Translations under genes and position numbers: made by a program | Assembly (NCBI GenBank): GCA_900199595.1 | Contig: FZRB01000001.1 | Coordinates: forward strand, 58,819 to 122,818 | Direction: 5' to 3' | DNA length: 64,000 nt | DNA from: Lachnospiraceae bacterium | GTDB lineage: Bacteria > Bacillota > Clostridia > Lachnospirales > Lachnospiraceae | Notes under the pieces: model-generated | Database searches by the model: none | Told to the model about the DNA's origin: nothing | What the model saw: the letters and a program-made list of their open reading frames with translations, nothing else | In this document: piece after piece, positions 45,801-55,200 of the stretch | How the letters are laid out: every line of letters starts with the position of its first letter | Position numbering within the stretch: the stretch's first letter is position 1

Positions 45801-46358
45801 GCTGAGAGAGAAAAGGTTGAGCTGCTGGAAAGAATGAAGACCAAGACGAAGGAATTTGAAACTATAAATGATCTACGAAAAGCAGCCATAACCGAAAAAA
45901 TGATATCAGCTATCCAGAAGCTTGCAAATATGAATGCAATGCCTCTCACCGATGGCGGTAAGAGGAAGATGGCAGACTGGGCAGCAGATATAATGACCGG
46001 CAGATTTGCTTTATCAAAAACTTCAGGCAGCCAGGCAGTTAATGATATGGGCACTGAATTAATGAAGAGCAGTATCAAGAATAATAGTGATTTTAAGAAG
46101 ATAATCAAATCCTATTTGAATGATAAGACCATGACACCTGCGAAGCTTGTAGAAGAACTGACCGGAGACGGTATTTTGAGACACTTGAAGGAATCAGCAT
46201 CGAACTTTAAGAAATTTGAAGGAAAGCTGAAGGAAAGACAGGACAAATTAAAGGAATTCGAAACAAAACATCTGCGTAATAAGGCTAAGCTTGATGAGGC
46301 AGATAATAAAAAGATTGCTGAGAAAGCAAACAAAAAAGCGGCGGGTAAACATCCGTAG
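42882..46358 (+). CDS. Giant helical array protein: apparent fusion of two NGW-type modules
   Basis: 1158 residues, M-R-E-I-E-N start (a variant of MKE), AATAAGGGAGAAAACC upstream. Residues about 5-27 are low-complexity N-N-I-D/N-N-I-E repeats. The N-terminal half resembles the proteins at 6777-9599 and 13151 (Y-K-R-F-M-E-N near 216, G-T-L-T-S-E-D-A near 251, M-D-N-G-W-P-A-A-D-I near 324). The C-terminal half resembles 32036 over its length: T-P-L-G-H-G near 597, F-P-V-Y-R-L-S-I-E-G, G-L-E-N-G-W-S-M-D-D-I near 735, the YKR domain at about 887-972 (G-A-S-T-E-G-G-K-D-R-L), and D-K-T-M-T-P-A-K-L-V-E-E-L-T-G-D-G near 1080. So it carries two NGW modules head to tail. Soluble, function unknown. Middle gene of a three-gene unit. 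Confidence 0.9.
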   Translation: MREIENINNIDNNIENNIENSIDNSIDNNIDVGQYEYQNAAVNNYQHKKLVDMNTTVPFKLYENMSKSLFALDQVFPDSSDDIIMMGGEFNQNMTLTSRKRSTTVYQPNINQLNDIVYLFTDPEIVKTMKDYHKRYDEHLDKLAEKYPPETHPLEARILKVAKNNSEIMKDPDVYELTSGFSEYTITYKTSVMDMPSPAFVIMENGKKKTVIDMPRYKRFMENHVFLDQLEDKQNFFINEYIPYAKKMKAGTLTSEDAERYNVAYANHMVKQKRYFEEIISYNPKNDPDIAENKVCRDNGQFVQNWTGPRFGKMVLETVNQNIRLMDNGWPAADITFLNQLQGMKKKVDAIASEKGKAYTEAEKKAAKDLKKKMKSAYESIMNEKVTSPEDRMSKLENIGESVKDYSKLITGYRVRKNNKKNLITIGEESLNWLYDEAKGRKVFRAEVGKNKDFDNHIKNSTYEETNRFDMQVQGFLREADKEAYTNSQLHSDIIEYDREEDNHDLYDEAFKKPDESDRELNIPLGNAVQVQIVRDKKAYNKIKNKYIELADFTDNKTDKYVENDNIGMEMKEFVKARISSRLRRAAKGQSNLALVNKTPLGHGIRAVTDAILLKFEDDHLRNNMKKWQSKFPVYRLSIEGEKQLQTFADYYDEKEKAGGVLNPEREQFYRQKIYDQTVSMIPMMNKVFASVENKKIHDQLQQDEVIMDDQFCIHPAAQRGAKTLYSSLNAYKTGLENGWSMDDIPYIAVFNMLIKEKDVQTTVGYTTELEGYENREPLQYGSDAEKEFFERMRALSNEIKEKPIKSAKDRDKFIDKMNSLVEEGINNHYHSTDSIARYYQQLKLRQFDRSLNIGMGREVPFYENPVLVGDDRRLAPIMSDLTAARTDKWWSKESTVHENLRKAAEGLQKFMKENPAPGADADKKTLMEYSTQYLAKLDAVQHFSKLYQEAREGASTEGGKDRLRGARDIYSFAEREKVELLERMKTKTKEFETINDLRKAAITEKMISAIQKLANMNAMPLTDGGKRKMADWAADIMTGRFALSKTSGSQAVNDMGTELMKSSIKNNSDFKKIIKSYLNDKTMTPAKLVEELTGDGILRHLKESASNFKKFEGKLKERQDKLKEFETKHLRNKAKLDEADNKKIAEKANKKAAGKHP

Positions 46359-46399
46359 CAGCCAAAGTGAGTCAAAAAGGGATAAAGGAAAGAATAGTT

Positions 46400-46488
46400 A
46401 TGAGCAAAAGCATATAGACTATGCTAAAAAGGTAATAGAATTCGTAGAAACATATAAAAGAAAGTCTGAAAAATTACCAAAAGTCTAA
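46400..46488 (+). pseudogene. Possible frameshifted 28-codon remnant
   Basis: In the 189-bp gap between two giant genes, GGAAAGAATAGTT precedes ATG AGC AAA AGC ATA TAG. Removing two bases (TA of ATATAG) would open a frame reading I-D-Y-A-K-K-V-I-E-F ... K-L-P-K-V up to the TAA at 46486-46488. It could be a decayed small gene or chance; the evidence is weak. Confidence 0.25.
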
Positions 46489-46547
46489 ACAGGCACAGCC
46501 GGGTGGTATGAATTTATAAACAGCCTGTAAAAATTTGGAGGGTAAAT

Positions 46548-49500
46548 ATGAAGGAAGTCGATAATATTGTCAACGAGATAAACCAGATAAATGTCGAGCC
46601 GGAATCAGGTATAAAGTATGCATACACAGTTTCACTGCCAGGAGCTGCCCTAAGTTACATCTCATCCCTGGGTACTGATACCGAGAAGGCCCAAGAATAT
46701 CAGGAAACCCAGGATAGTAAGCTATTAAGGGGAATAGATGAATATGATGGCGAAGAAGCCATGATTGAAACCGCTTTTGTGAGTGATAAATTAAAAGGTA
46801 CTACGTTTTATAATGCCAATGGCAATCCTCTGTATGGATTAAAAGTTAATGATGAAGAACTGGTTGCAGAGTATCAGGATAAAATCAGAAAGGCCGCGGA
46901 TAATATAGAAAACAGCATCGATAAGTCTTATGGAAATGATGAGACGGATATGAAGATGAAGGCGTTCATTAAGACTACCACATCGGATCTGATTAAAAAG
47001 ACTATTGATGGCTTCTCTCCGGAGTCCCTGTGTTATAGAACTCCCATTGCCATGGGTCTTAATACTATATCAGCATGTGTCTCAAATAACACTACCAATG
47101 GTAAGCTCAAAGACAATATGAAAAAGTGGCAGTATAAATTCCCTGTTTATGATTTTGTTATAGAGGGAAACGAGTTAGAAAAGACCCTTATTTCTTACTA
47201 CAAGGAAAAGGATCAAAACGGTGGGGTTCTTGCACCTGAAAAGGAAGATGATTACAGGCAGAAAATATATGACAATTTAGTTTCTACCATGACCTACTAC
47301 AACCGTGTTATGGCTGCTTCAGAGAACATTAAGTTAAATGCAGAAATAAAAGCAGATCTTGTAACAGATGCGCTTAATGACGCCATTCATCTGCATCCAC
47401 TTTCAGCTCGCGGAACTGTTGCATTTAATGCTGCACTGGAAACCTATAAAGCAGGTCTCGAGAACGGCTGGCCTATGGAGGACCTTGCATCAGTTTCTGC
47501 CTTTGCAACCATTGCACATACATTAAAAGCTAAGGCAATCTGCAATCGTGCAACAGATGCTGCGACATTTAAAATGTACGATACTCCCCAATATGAGAGC
47601 AAGGAGCATCAGGCATATGTCGAATCTATGAATCAGCTGTTTGAGGACTTTAAGGCGAAGCCACTTACGTCAGCTGAGGAACGAACTAAATTCCTGGATG
47701 ATATGCATAAAAAGATTCAGGAGGGTGTTGAGAAAAAGTATATCAAGAGTGCAGCAAATAAGAACGAGAATGAGAAAGAGAAAAAGAACGAGAGTAAAAC
47801 CGTAGATTATTATTACAATCAGTCGGTAGCTAATAGAATAAAATACGAGAAGTTTATCCAACAGAAAAAAGCACCGGCAGTTCATAAGAAGGTGGAAGTA
47901 GGACCTGAGAGAAGGATTGTACGTATTTATGCAGATCTTACCGCTAAAAGAACTGACCTTAGATTCTCCAGTGAAAATAAGGAACATAAGAACCTGAGAC
48001 TTGCGGTGGAGGATCTTAGAAAGTTTTATCGTGAAAATCCGGCACCGGGTCCAAATGCAACCAAAGCAGATATAGCGAAATACAATATGCGTTATCTGAC
48101 AAAACTGGAGCAGGTATCCCACTATTCTGATATATACAAAAAAACACATAAGGATCCAAGCTCCAAGGGCGGCAAGGCCAGGCTCAAAGGTGCGGTTGAG
48201 TTCGGAGACTTTGCTGCATCTGAGAAGTTTGAGATAGAAAAACAGCTGAAGGCAAATAAGCTGACAGTTCCGGATAACGAGAAAAATCGTAAAGATATGC
48301 GTAAATCTCTTGAAAAAATGTTGAAGGGGTTAAATGCAAGACATAGAGGTACCCTTCATAGAGAAGCATTAGATTCTAAGGAGATGACACTTCTCAAGGA
48401 TAAGACTACAGAAGCTATAGAATATCTGAAGGTTAACCGTGGTGTTAATCTGTTCGAGGATGAAAAATTTGGACAGATTATGAATGAACTGTCTGAATGC
48501 TCTAATAACTATACCAAAGCAAAGAAGGATGTTGCGAGAGAGAACTTCAGGAAAGAGCTGGTTGATGAATCTCTTCCGAAGGGCAGTGAAGAAAGACTCG
48601 CGCAGGAGAGAGAGGTTATCAAAAAGATGAAGGCCTGGAAGCCAAAGACTCAAATGGGTCAGTCTAGGTTCAATGCTGCACAGGATGTATCTTCTTTTTG
48701 TAAAGAGTTCAAAAATAATCAGAAAGAATATAATTATGCCCTGGAGGGACATCCATCATTAGATGCTAAACAGATAGCCGAAGAAGCTGATAAACCTTAT
48801 GAGGCAGGAGTTGATGAGATATTAAACTATTACAAGAAATACCCATCATGCATAAGGGAACATTTCAAAAAGAATCTGGTAAATGACAAGTCATTTAAGG
48901 CTGCCTGTGCTCCAATCGAGTGTGATGGCATTTCAGAAGAGGATTTCGCTTTAGTAGCATATGCGGCAATACTAAATACGGATACTATCCCGGATGCGTC
49001 ATTAGATAAGAAGAGTCAGAACAAAAGTCCTGAAGTAACAAAGAAGGACAGAATAAGGCAGAACAGGACTATGTATTCGCTGGATATTGGAGGGGGAAAA
49101 TCTGCAAGAGAAAACTGTATTAATCATTTTGGTGAGGACTTTATCAAGCCGGCAAGATTAAAAGCAAAGGAAGTCCTGGAACAGTATAAGGCCGGCAATA
49201 AAGAACCTCTTATAAATATTCTTGCAGAAGGTATAAGTGAGAGTAGTTATGAATGTATGCATAGCAGTCATATGTTTGGAGGTAGAAGAAATGCATACTG
49301 TTTGGGCGTTGGACTTCTTGACAGACTGATTGATTATTCAAAGAGAGAACCAGGGCTTTATGATGCTGTTATGGCAAAGCTCACTCCTGAAGCAAAGCAG
49401 AATATAGATGATACTTTAAATCTGAAAGAGTATCTGGATAAATGTATCGCTTCAGAGAAAAAACTGGATGATGCTGTAAAGAACAACATTACTCTTAGTG

Positions 49501-49985
49501 AAGCAGAGAAAAAGCAGTGTCTAAAGGATATAGTAACCTATGATTTCCTCTCAGTAAATCATGATAAGTTCAGAGATGAACAGGTAGAAAATGACATGGC
49601 TTGTAAAGAGTTTAAAGCAAAGTATGACAACCTCACTATGGATATAATAACAGGTAAGATAACTGATATGACAGCAGATGACCTGATAAAGATTGATACC
49701 AAGCTTGAGCAAGCTGCACGTAAACCTATAGCTCAGGTTCACGGCAGACTGAGAACTGAAGAAGGAAGGAAAAAGCTTGATGAGGCAGTACAGCCTCTGG
49801 TTGATGCAATTCCTGCAAATGTACCGGAGAAAGACTTACAAAGTGCAGCAATGAACTTCGGTGAAAACCTGAAGACAGAGATGGGCAGAGCAAAGGTTGA
49901 AGCAGCTGCGGCAAAGAGAGAACAGTTCATACAGATGCAGAATAATAAAAAAATAGAAGAGCCAAAGGCTATGGGCCCGGCATAA
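46548..49985 (+). CDS. Giant helical array protein: chimera of two sub-families, two YKR domains
   Basis: 1145 residues, M-K-E-V-D-N start, TTTGGAGGGTAAAT upstream. The N-terminal half is of the 32036 type: Y-R-T-P-I-A-M near 163, F-P-V-Y-D-F-V-I-E-G near 203, G-L-E-N-G-W-P-M-E-D-L near 304, and YKR copy 1 at about 470-553. From about 595 it switches to the type of the protein at 6777-9599: L-N-A-R-H-R-G, YKR copy 2 ending M-G-Q-S-R-F-N-A-A near 705, E-E-D-F-A-L-V-A-Y-A-A-I-L near 797, then R-Q-N-R-T-M-Y and E-C-M-H. The C-terminus ends in an L-R-T-E-E-G-R-K-K-L region also found in that protein. Soluble, function unknown. Last gene of its unit. Confidence 0.9.
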   Translation: MKEVDNIVNEINQINVEPESGIKYAYTVSLPGAALSYISSLGTDTEKAQEYQETQDSKLLRGIDEYDGEEAMIETAFVSDKLKGTTFYNANGNPLYGLKVNDEELVAEYQDKIRKAADNIENSIDKSYGNDETDMKMKAFIKTTTSDLIKKTIDGFSPESLCYRTPIAMGLNTISACVSNNTTNGKLKDNMKKWQYKFPVYDFVIEGNELEKTLISYYKEKDQNGGVLAPEKEDDYRQKIYDNLVSTMTYYNRVMAASENIKLNAEIKADLVTDALNDAIHLHPLSARGTVAFNAALETYKAGLENGWPMEDLASVSAFATIAHTLKAKAICNRATDAATFKMYDTPQYESKEHQAYVESMNQLFEDFKAKPLTSAEERTKFLDDMHKKIQEGVEKKYIKSAANKNENEKEKKNESKTVDYYYNQSVANRIKYEKFIQQKKAPAVHKKVEVGPERRIVRIYADLTAKRTDLRFSSENKEHKNLRLAVEDLRKFYRENPAPGPNATKADIAKYNMRYLTKLEQVSHYSDIYKKTHKDPSSKGGKARLKGAVEFGDFAASEKFEIEKQLKANKLTVPDNEKNRKDMRKSLEKMLKGLNARHRGTLHREALDSKEMTLLKDKTTEAIEYLKVNRGVNLFEDEKFGQIMNELSECSNNYTKAKKDVARENFRKELVDESLPKGSEERLAQEREVIKKMKAWKPKTQMGQSRFNAAQDVSSFCKEFKNNQKEYNYALEGHPSLDAKQIAEEADKPYEAGVDEILNYYKKYPSCIREHFKKNLVNDKSFKAACAPIECDGISEEDFALVAYAAILNTDTIPDASLDKKSQNKSPEVTKKDRIRQNRTMYSLDIGGGKSARENCINHFGEDFIKPARLKAKEVLEQYKAGNKEPLINILAEGISESSYECMHSSHMFGGRRNAYCLGVGLLDRLIDYSKREPGLYDAVMAKLTPEAKQNIDDTLNLKEYLDKCIASEKKLDDAVKNNITLSEAEKKQCLKDIVTYDFLSVNHDKFRDEQVENDMACKEFKAKYDNLTMDIITGKITDMTADDLIKIDTKLEQAARKPIAQVHGRLRTEEGRKKLDEAVQPLVDAIPANVPEKDLQSAAMNFGENLKTEMGRAKVEAAAAKREQFIQMQNNKKIEEPKAMGPA

Positions 49986-50002
49986 AATAAGATTACACTT
50001 TG

Positions 50003-50041
50003 TGACAGCAGTGAACCAGGTTCACTGCTGTCATCTTTTTC
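50003..50041 (+). terminator. Palindromic terminator, GAACC family
   Basis: TGACAGCAGTGAACC pairs with GGTTCACTGCTGTCA around a single central base, followed by a T-run. Ends 39153-49985. Confidence 0.9.
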
Positions 50042-50062
50042 TAAAACTCTGTTAAACCTTTG

Positions 50063-50094
50063 TTGCGCATTTGTTACCCGTCAGGGTGTAGGAT
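50063..50094 (+). promoter_or_regulatory. Array promoter, copy 10
   Basis: TTGCGCATTTGTTA, 20-bp spacer from TTGCGC, TAGGAT at 50089-50094 (weak -10). Drives 50127-56235 with a short leader of about 26 nt. Confidence 0.7.
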
Positions 50095-50126
50095 GGATGG
50101 TAGATTGAGATAACAGGAGAAAGATT

Positions 50127-52235
50127 ATGAAAGAAGTAGATATCGAAGTACAGAATAATGAAGATGGATTAGGCTACGGTTTTGAGAATCCTGACGCGGA
50201 ACCACTCAAGTACAGAACTCGTGCTGAGCGTAAAGCCCGTGAGGAAAAAAATAGAAAAGAAGCTAATATAGTATATGAGAATTACAAAGAGTATGAGACA
50301 GAAGATGATATAGCCGATGCATATCATAGTCAGAGAACCCTTGAGGATAAATTCAACTATGTTCAGACTCTTATAACAAGAAATTCGCTTATCATGACAA
50401 GTGGAAATTATCTGACTGAAAAAGAGAGAATAAACCTTGGCATGTATCCGAAGATATTCACAGGTGATATGTCCGTGAATCAGCAGGATAGTCCTTTATC
50501 TCAGGAGCAGATAAATAACCAGTCTATTGCGGAAAATGTTCTCCTATCTGATATAAAGCATCAGTTCTTTATGAAGGATAAGAAAAAGCATATCACTCTT
50601 GATGGCTGCAGGGAGTTTATGGAATTTCTGGGCAGAGTTACAGTTAAACCATGTGTAAATCTTGGCCTTTATTACGATGAAATAAAGAGTAAACTGTCCA
50701 AGGAAGGCGGCAGTGAAAAGACCCTTGATTATAAAACTAAATACATAATGAATAATGGACTTGTAAAAGAGTCTACTTTTGCTAATCATACGTACTTGAA
50801 TACATATGATATCGAAAGTAAGTTCAACACGACTGTTAAAGCATTGGGTACTAAGGAATTTACCTCAGGTATTAGTGTAAATAACTTTCTGGGACAGGAT
50901 ATCAGTGATCATAAGAACGATACTCTGAATGATTATATGGATCATTTAAAAATTACCGATCCGGAAGTCAGAAATGAGTTTACAAGTTTTTTAGGATGTG
51001 ATGGTACGGATAGTGTTCAGGGGGCATTAGATAAACTCGGACAACCTGAATTTCTGAAGCAATTTAAAGGCAATAAGACTAATTTCTTCTGCGACAGAAT
51101 AAAAAAAGCATGGTCTGCCCAGGGAGAAAAACAGGTTCTTAAGTCTTTGACCAGAAAAGAGGCTGTGGCATGGAAAAGAGGCAAGGATACTCTCGATGTC
51201 AGGTATGATTATAAATATAAAAAATGGCTTCAGAATATCGGTGATCCGTTGTCTGAAAAAATGTACAGAAAAAGCTTTGCCGATACATTTAACAGCATGA
51301 ACAAAACTGTAAAAGCAAAGAAGTCATTAGGAATCAGGTTTGGTGAACCTAAAAATAATATCACCTTTGAAGAAATAAACAGATTAACTGATGTTCCGGA
51401 AGAAGAAATAGTTATTCCGGATCCGAGAAAAGTTGAGACTGCAAAGAAATATAATACATACTTATCTGAGCATACAGGTGAGAATAAGATATCTGATGTT
51501 AATGAAAAAAACAGAGTAATGCTTTCTAAGGCAATGGCAGCTCTTATGCTGAAGGATGGTGCCGGCAACAAGGCTTATAGTGTATCAACTATTCATAGTG
51601 TTGCAGAGAAGATTGACAGGACTCTTGACCTGGAAAATGTACAGCCTGAAAGAATAAGAGCAGCGCTGGTAAGTCCGGATAAAGTTAATGAATTCGTAAA
51701 AGAGCGGACTGTTGAACTCTACAATACAAAGACCAATGCTGATGAGGCAGGCTTCTGCGAAGAAATGAGTATTCTTTCCAGTGCTATGATGAAAAGCTGG
51801 GGCCGCTCTGATGATTATAAGACAATGTATAAGTATGTGAAGAATATTTCTCAACTGGAATCATACTTTATTAAAACACCGGAAGGAAAATCGGAATATC
51901 TGGATAATATCGTAAGTCTCCTTCAGGCAACTGAGAAGTATATGAAGGGAAAGAAAAGTGTCCGTTCTTCAGAAGATGGAAAGGAAAGATTTGATAATGC
52001 TCTGGATGTTCTGGGTGTTATGTACAAATATATACCCGGAGTAAGGGGACGTATAGATGAAATAGTAGCAAGAGTTAATCATGTCCGTGGTGCTGAAGAT
52101 GTAAATCATAAGGATCATGTTGATATAACAAAGTATAACTCAAGGAGAGCCTCTGAAAAAGCGATAGAACGCTACAAGAAGGAGTCCGGAGTAAGTGAAA
52201 AGGATATGCAGAATATTCGCATAAAAAAAATTTAG
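50127..52235 (+). CDS. Giant helical array protein (W-module plus YKR domain)
   Basis: 702 residues, M-K-E-V-D-I start, AACAGGAGAAAGATT upstream. An E-D-K-F-N-Y block near 73 resembles the N-termini at 25763, 35171 and 61998. T-L-N-D-Y-M-D-H-L near 267 and K-A-W-S-A-Q-G-E-K-Q near 327 make up the W-module, also seen at 3131 and 61998. The YKR domain is at about 561-632 (D-D-Y-K-T-M ... Y-M-K-G-K-K-S-V-R-S-S-E-D-G-K-E-R-F-D-N-A), close to those at 3131 and 29517. Soluble, with no named family recognised. The next giant gene starts 52 bp on without its own array promoter. Confidence 0.9.
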   Translation: MKEVDIEVQNNEDGLGYGFENPDAEPLKYRTRAERKAREEKNRKEANIVYENYKEYETEDDIADAYHSQRTLEDKFNYVQTLITRNSLIMTSGNYLTEKERINLGMYPKIFTGDMSVNQQDSPLSQEQINNQSIAENVLLSDIKHQFFMKDKKKHITLDGCREFMEFLGRVTVKPCVNLGLYYDEIKSKLSKEGGSEKTLDYKTKYIMNNGLVKESTFANHTYLNTYDIESKFNTTVKALGTKEFTSGISVNNFLGQDISDHKNDTLNDYMDHLKITDPEVRNEFTSFLGCDGTDSVQGALDKLGQPEFLKQFKGNKTNFFCDRIKKAWSAQGEKQVLKSLTRKEAVAWKRGKDTLDVRYDYKYKKWLQNIGDPLSEKMYRKSFADTFNSMNKTVKAKKSLGIRFGEPKNNITFEEINRLTDVPEEEIVIPDPRKVETAKKYNTYLSEHTGENKISDVNEKNRVMLSKAMAALMLKDGAGNKAYSVSTIHSVAEKIDRTLDLENVQPERIRAALVSPDKVNEFVKERTVELYNTKTNADEAGFCEEMSILSSAMMKSWGRSDDYKTMYKYVKNISQLESYFIKTPEGKSEYLDNIVSLLQATEKYMKGKKSVRSSEDGKERFDNALDVLGVMYKYIPGVRGRIDEIVARVNHVRGAEDVNHKDHVDITKYNSRRASEKAIERYKKESGVSEKDMQNIRIKKI

Positions 52236-52236
52236 T

Positions 52237-52252
52237 AATCCGTATGTCATAT
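52237..52252 (+). promoter_or_regulatory. Leader motif AATCCGTATGTCATAT, third copy
   Basis: Same orientation relative to the following gene as the copies at 2780-2801 and 9621-9641, here between 50127-52235 and 52288. It shows the motif is not tied to the array promoter. Confidence 0.4.
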
Positions 52253-52287
52253 ATTTTATTTAGTGCAAAAGAATAGGGGAATACACT

Positions 52288-55200
52288 ATGAAAGATGATC
52301 AGAATCAGGAAATAGAGCAGTTAATAAATGATAATCAGCAGGCAAATGATGCTGAAATGGCTGCACTTAATAATGAGATGCAGAGGAACAGGGAAGCTAA
52401 TGCCCTAAATAACCACAATATCAACAATTTCTTCAACAATATGGCTAATAATAACGCTGTTGCGGATGATGATGAGGAATTAAATGATCTTCAGGATCAG
52501 GTTAATAATGAGAATCAGCTGAATAATCAGAATCAGGTCAACAATGAGAACCAGCTGAATAATCAGAATGATCCGGTGGAACAGGCCGTTGATGAAGAAA
52601 TTAATCAAATGAATCAGGATTTAGATAGAGAAGATGCTGATCTTCTGAACCAGGCTATTCAGAATCAGCAGAATCAGAATCTTCAGGCTCAGCCTGTTGG
52701 AAATGAGCAGAATGCAAATGATGATGACTGGGTAAATGTAGAGAAGGATGAGATTGAACAAAATCAGAGAGAGAATGAATTCCAGCGCCAGAGAGACTTG
52801 AATGAACAGCGTCATCATCAGCAGGAGCAGGAGCGTCAGAACAGGGAAAACCAGATCAATAACCTGAATAATTCTGCCCAGAGAATGAGAAATGCAGAAG
52901 CTGGAATTAATGCTGCTGCAGATAATATGGAAAACAACAGGAATGCAGATCGTCAGCGTCAGCAGGAGCAGGAGCGTCAGAACAGGGAAAACCAGATCAA
53001 TAATCTGAATGCTTCTGCTGAGAGAATGAGAGCCTTAGATCAGGGAATGAATGATGATGCAAATAGAATCGATAACAATCAGAGAGAGGCTGCAAGGCGT
53101 CAGCGTCAGCAGGAACTTCAGAGACGTCAGGAGGAAATCCGTCGTGCCAGAGAGCAGAACCGTCAGCAGGTTCGTGAAATGCTTCGTCAGCAGGAGCTGG
53201 AGAGACAGCGTCAAGCCGATGCCAGACGTCTGAAGGAAGCAAATGATGAGTTTAAAAGAACAGTATATAAGGCTGGAAGAGATTCCATGGTTTCCAAGGC
53301 GAATAAAGGCTACGAAAGTGTTATGAAATACTTTGCGCCGGATAATGGTTTCCAGTATCCGCCCGGAATAACTCCGGAACTTGCTGCTGCAACTGTTATG
53401 GGTGCTGCTATTGATAAAAACTGGCTGCTGGATAATTATCCAGATAAGATCCAGGAAGCCGGTTCTCTAGAGAATTTACAGAAGAAGATTCTTAATGATA
53501 TAACCAGTGGTGGACAATTAGAGCCATATATCCTTGAAATAGGATTGAAATCATTTCAGAGAGCAACTGTCGCAGTTGATGCATTTGGAAGTGGAAAGCA
53601 GGGTTATGTTAAGGATTATCTCCGTAATCTTGCTGATTACAGCGCTAATACTGTCGGAGATATCAGAGCTGCAGATGGAAATCTTTCTGATGGACTAGAC
53701 CCTGAACAGATGACTTATAAATTCTGTCAGGAAGTTGTAATAAATGGACCTCTTCAGGTGAAGCCTAATGAGGTAGATTATACACAGATAAATAATATAA
53801 AGCTTAATAGTTTATCTATGCAGATAGATGCAATGAAAGCAGCTGAGCAGAGAAAGCAGAGGCTTATAAAGGAAGTATCTACACTTACTCCGGCTCAGAA
53901 AGAAGAACTTGCGGCTGAAATGCTTCTCGATAATTACATAGCCAATATGGCAAATAAAGAAAAGAAGAAGCTGGAAGCTGCTACAAAGAAGAACAGGGAG
54001 GACGCATTTAGAAATGTAGGGCTTAATGAACAGGATCCAAAATGGAACAGATATACAGCGAGCCAGAATACATTTTATGATAATAAAGCCAAGGAAGCGT
54101 CCTATATAATAAATAAGAATACGGTCTCCGAGTTCGATGTACTCATGCAGACCCCGGGCGCCAGGGATATACTAAAGAGACAGTATATGGCAAAGATAAA
54201 GGAATCTGATGTTTACCGAAGAATCGTTAATTCCGATAACGCTAAGACTATGGTAGATAGTCTTATAGAAGCTGATGTTGAAGCTACAAAGGGTATGGAT
54301 GCGATTCCAGATTTCAAGATAGATCCTGCTGTAAAACGTTATACTAAAGAACTAAATGATAGTCACAGGCCGAAGCTGGAAGAGCAGCTGTCTCAGGTAA
54401 ACAGAGAGCTGGTTCATAAGGCTATGAATAAGGCAAGAACTACTGACGCCATAGGTAATGGTTCTTTGGTAACTTATGATGTGAATCACGATTCTATTTC
54501 AGCAAATGCTGAAGCAATCAACAGTATGTATCAGACTATAAAGAGGAATGATACAATTACCGGTTCTAAAAGTTATGGAGATATGAAGACAGCTCTGAAG
54601 GAACTGCGTGATTATACAAGAGGACTGGCAGACCATAATACTCCAATGGGATCTTCTGAAGTCGAGAAATATAAAGAGCTTGTTAATAAAGTAGATAATC
54701 TGGCAGATCATTATCTGATGAATAAGAAGAATCTGGATGATCCGTCCTCACTTGATAAGGTTAACGGCGTCAGAACTTTAAAGAGAAGACTTCTGACATC
54801 TACCCATAAGATAGATACTGCTTTAGAGTTTTCAAAGAGGGATCATAGTAATCAATTATTTGGTGATAAGTTTAGACGTTTTGACCACTTTGATCCTGCC
54901 AAAGAAGATAATAATCCATTTTACGGTAATAAATATAAAAACCCCGAATCAAGAAAGATCAATAGTGGTGCATGCTCAGGCTTTACCACCATGCGTTCTG
55001 CCGGCACATCAATAGCCATAATGTGTATGGCTGCCAGCGGTCAGTACACATTTGAAGATATAATGGATCCGACTAAATTCGTTAATGAGAAGAAGGCTAT
55101 CTATGATGATGTCATAATGACACTCCGAGATGGAGATAATCCTGCAAGCAGAGAGAAAATTGCAAGGACAATTCATGATGGGCGTATAGCTACAGACAGA

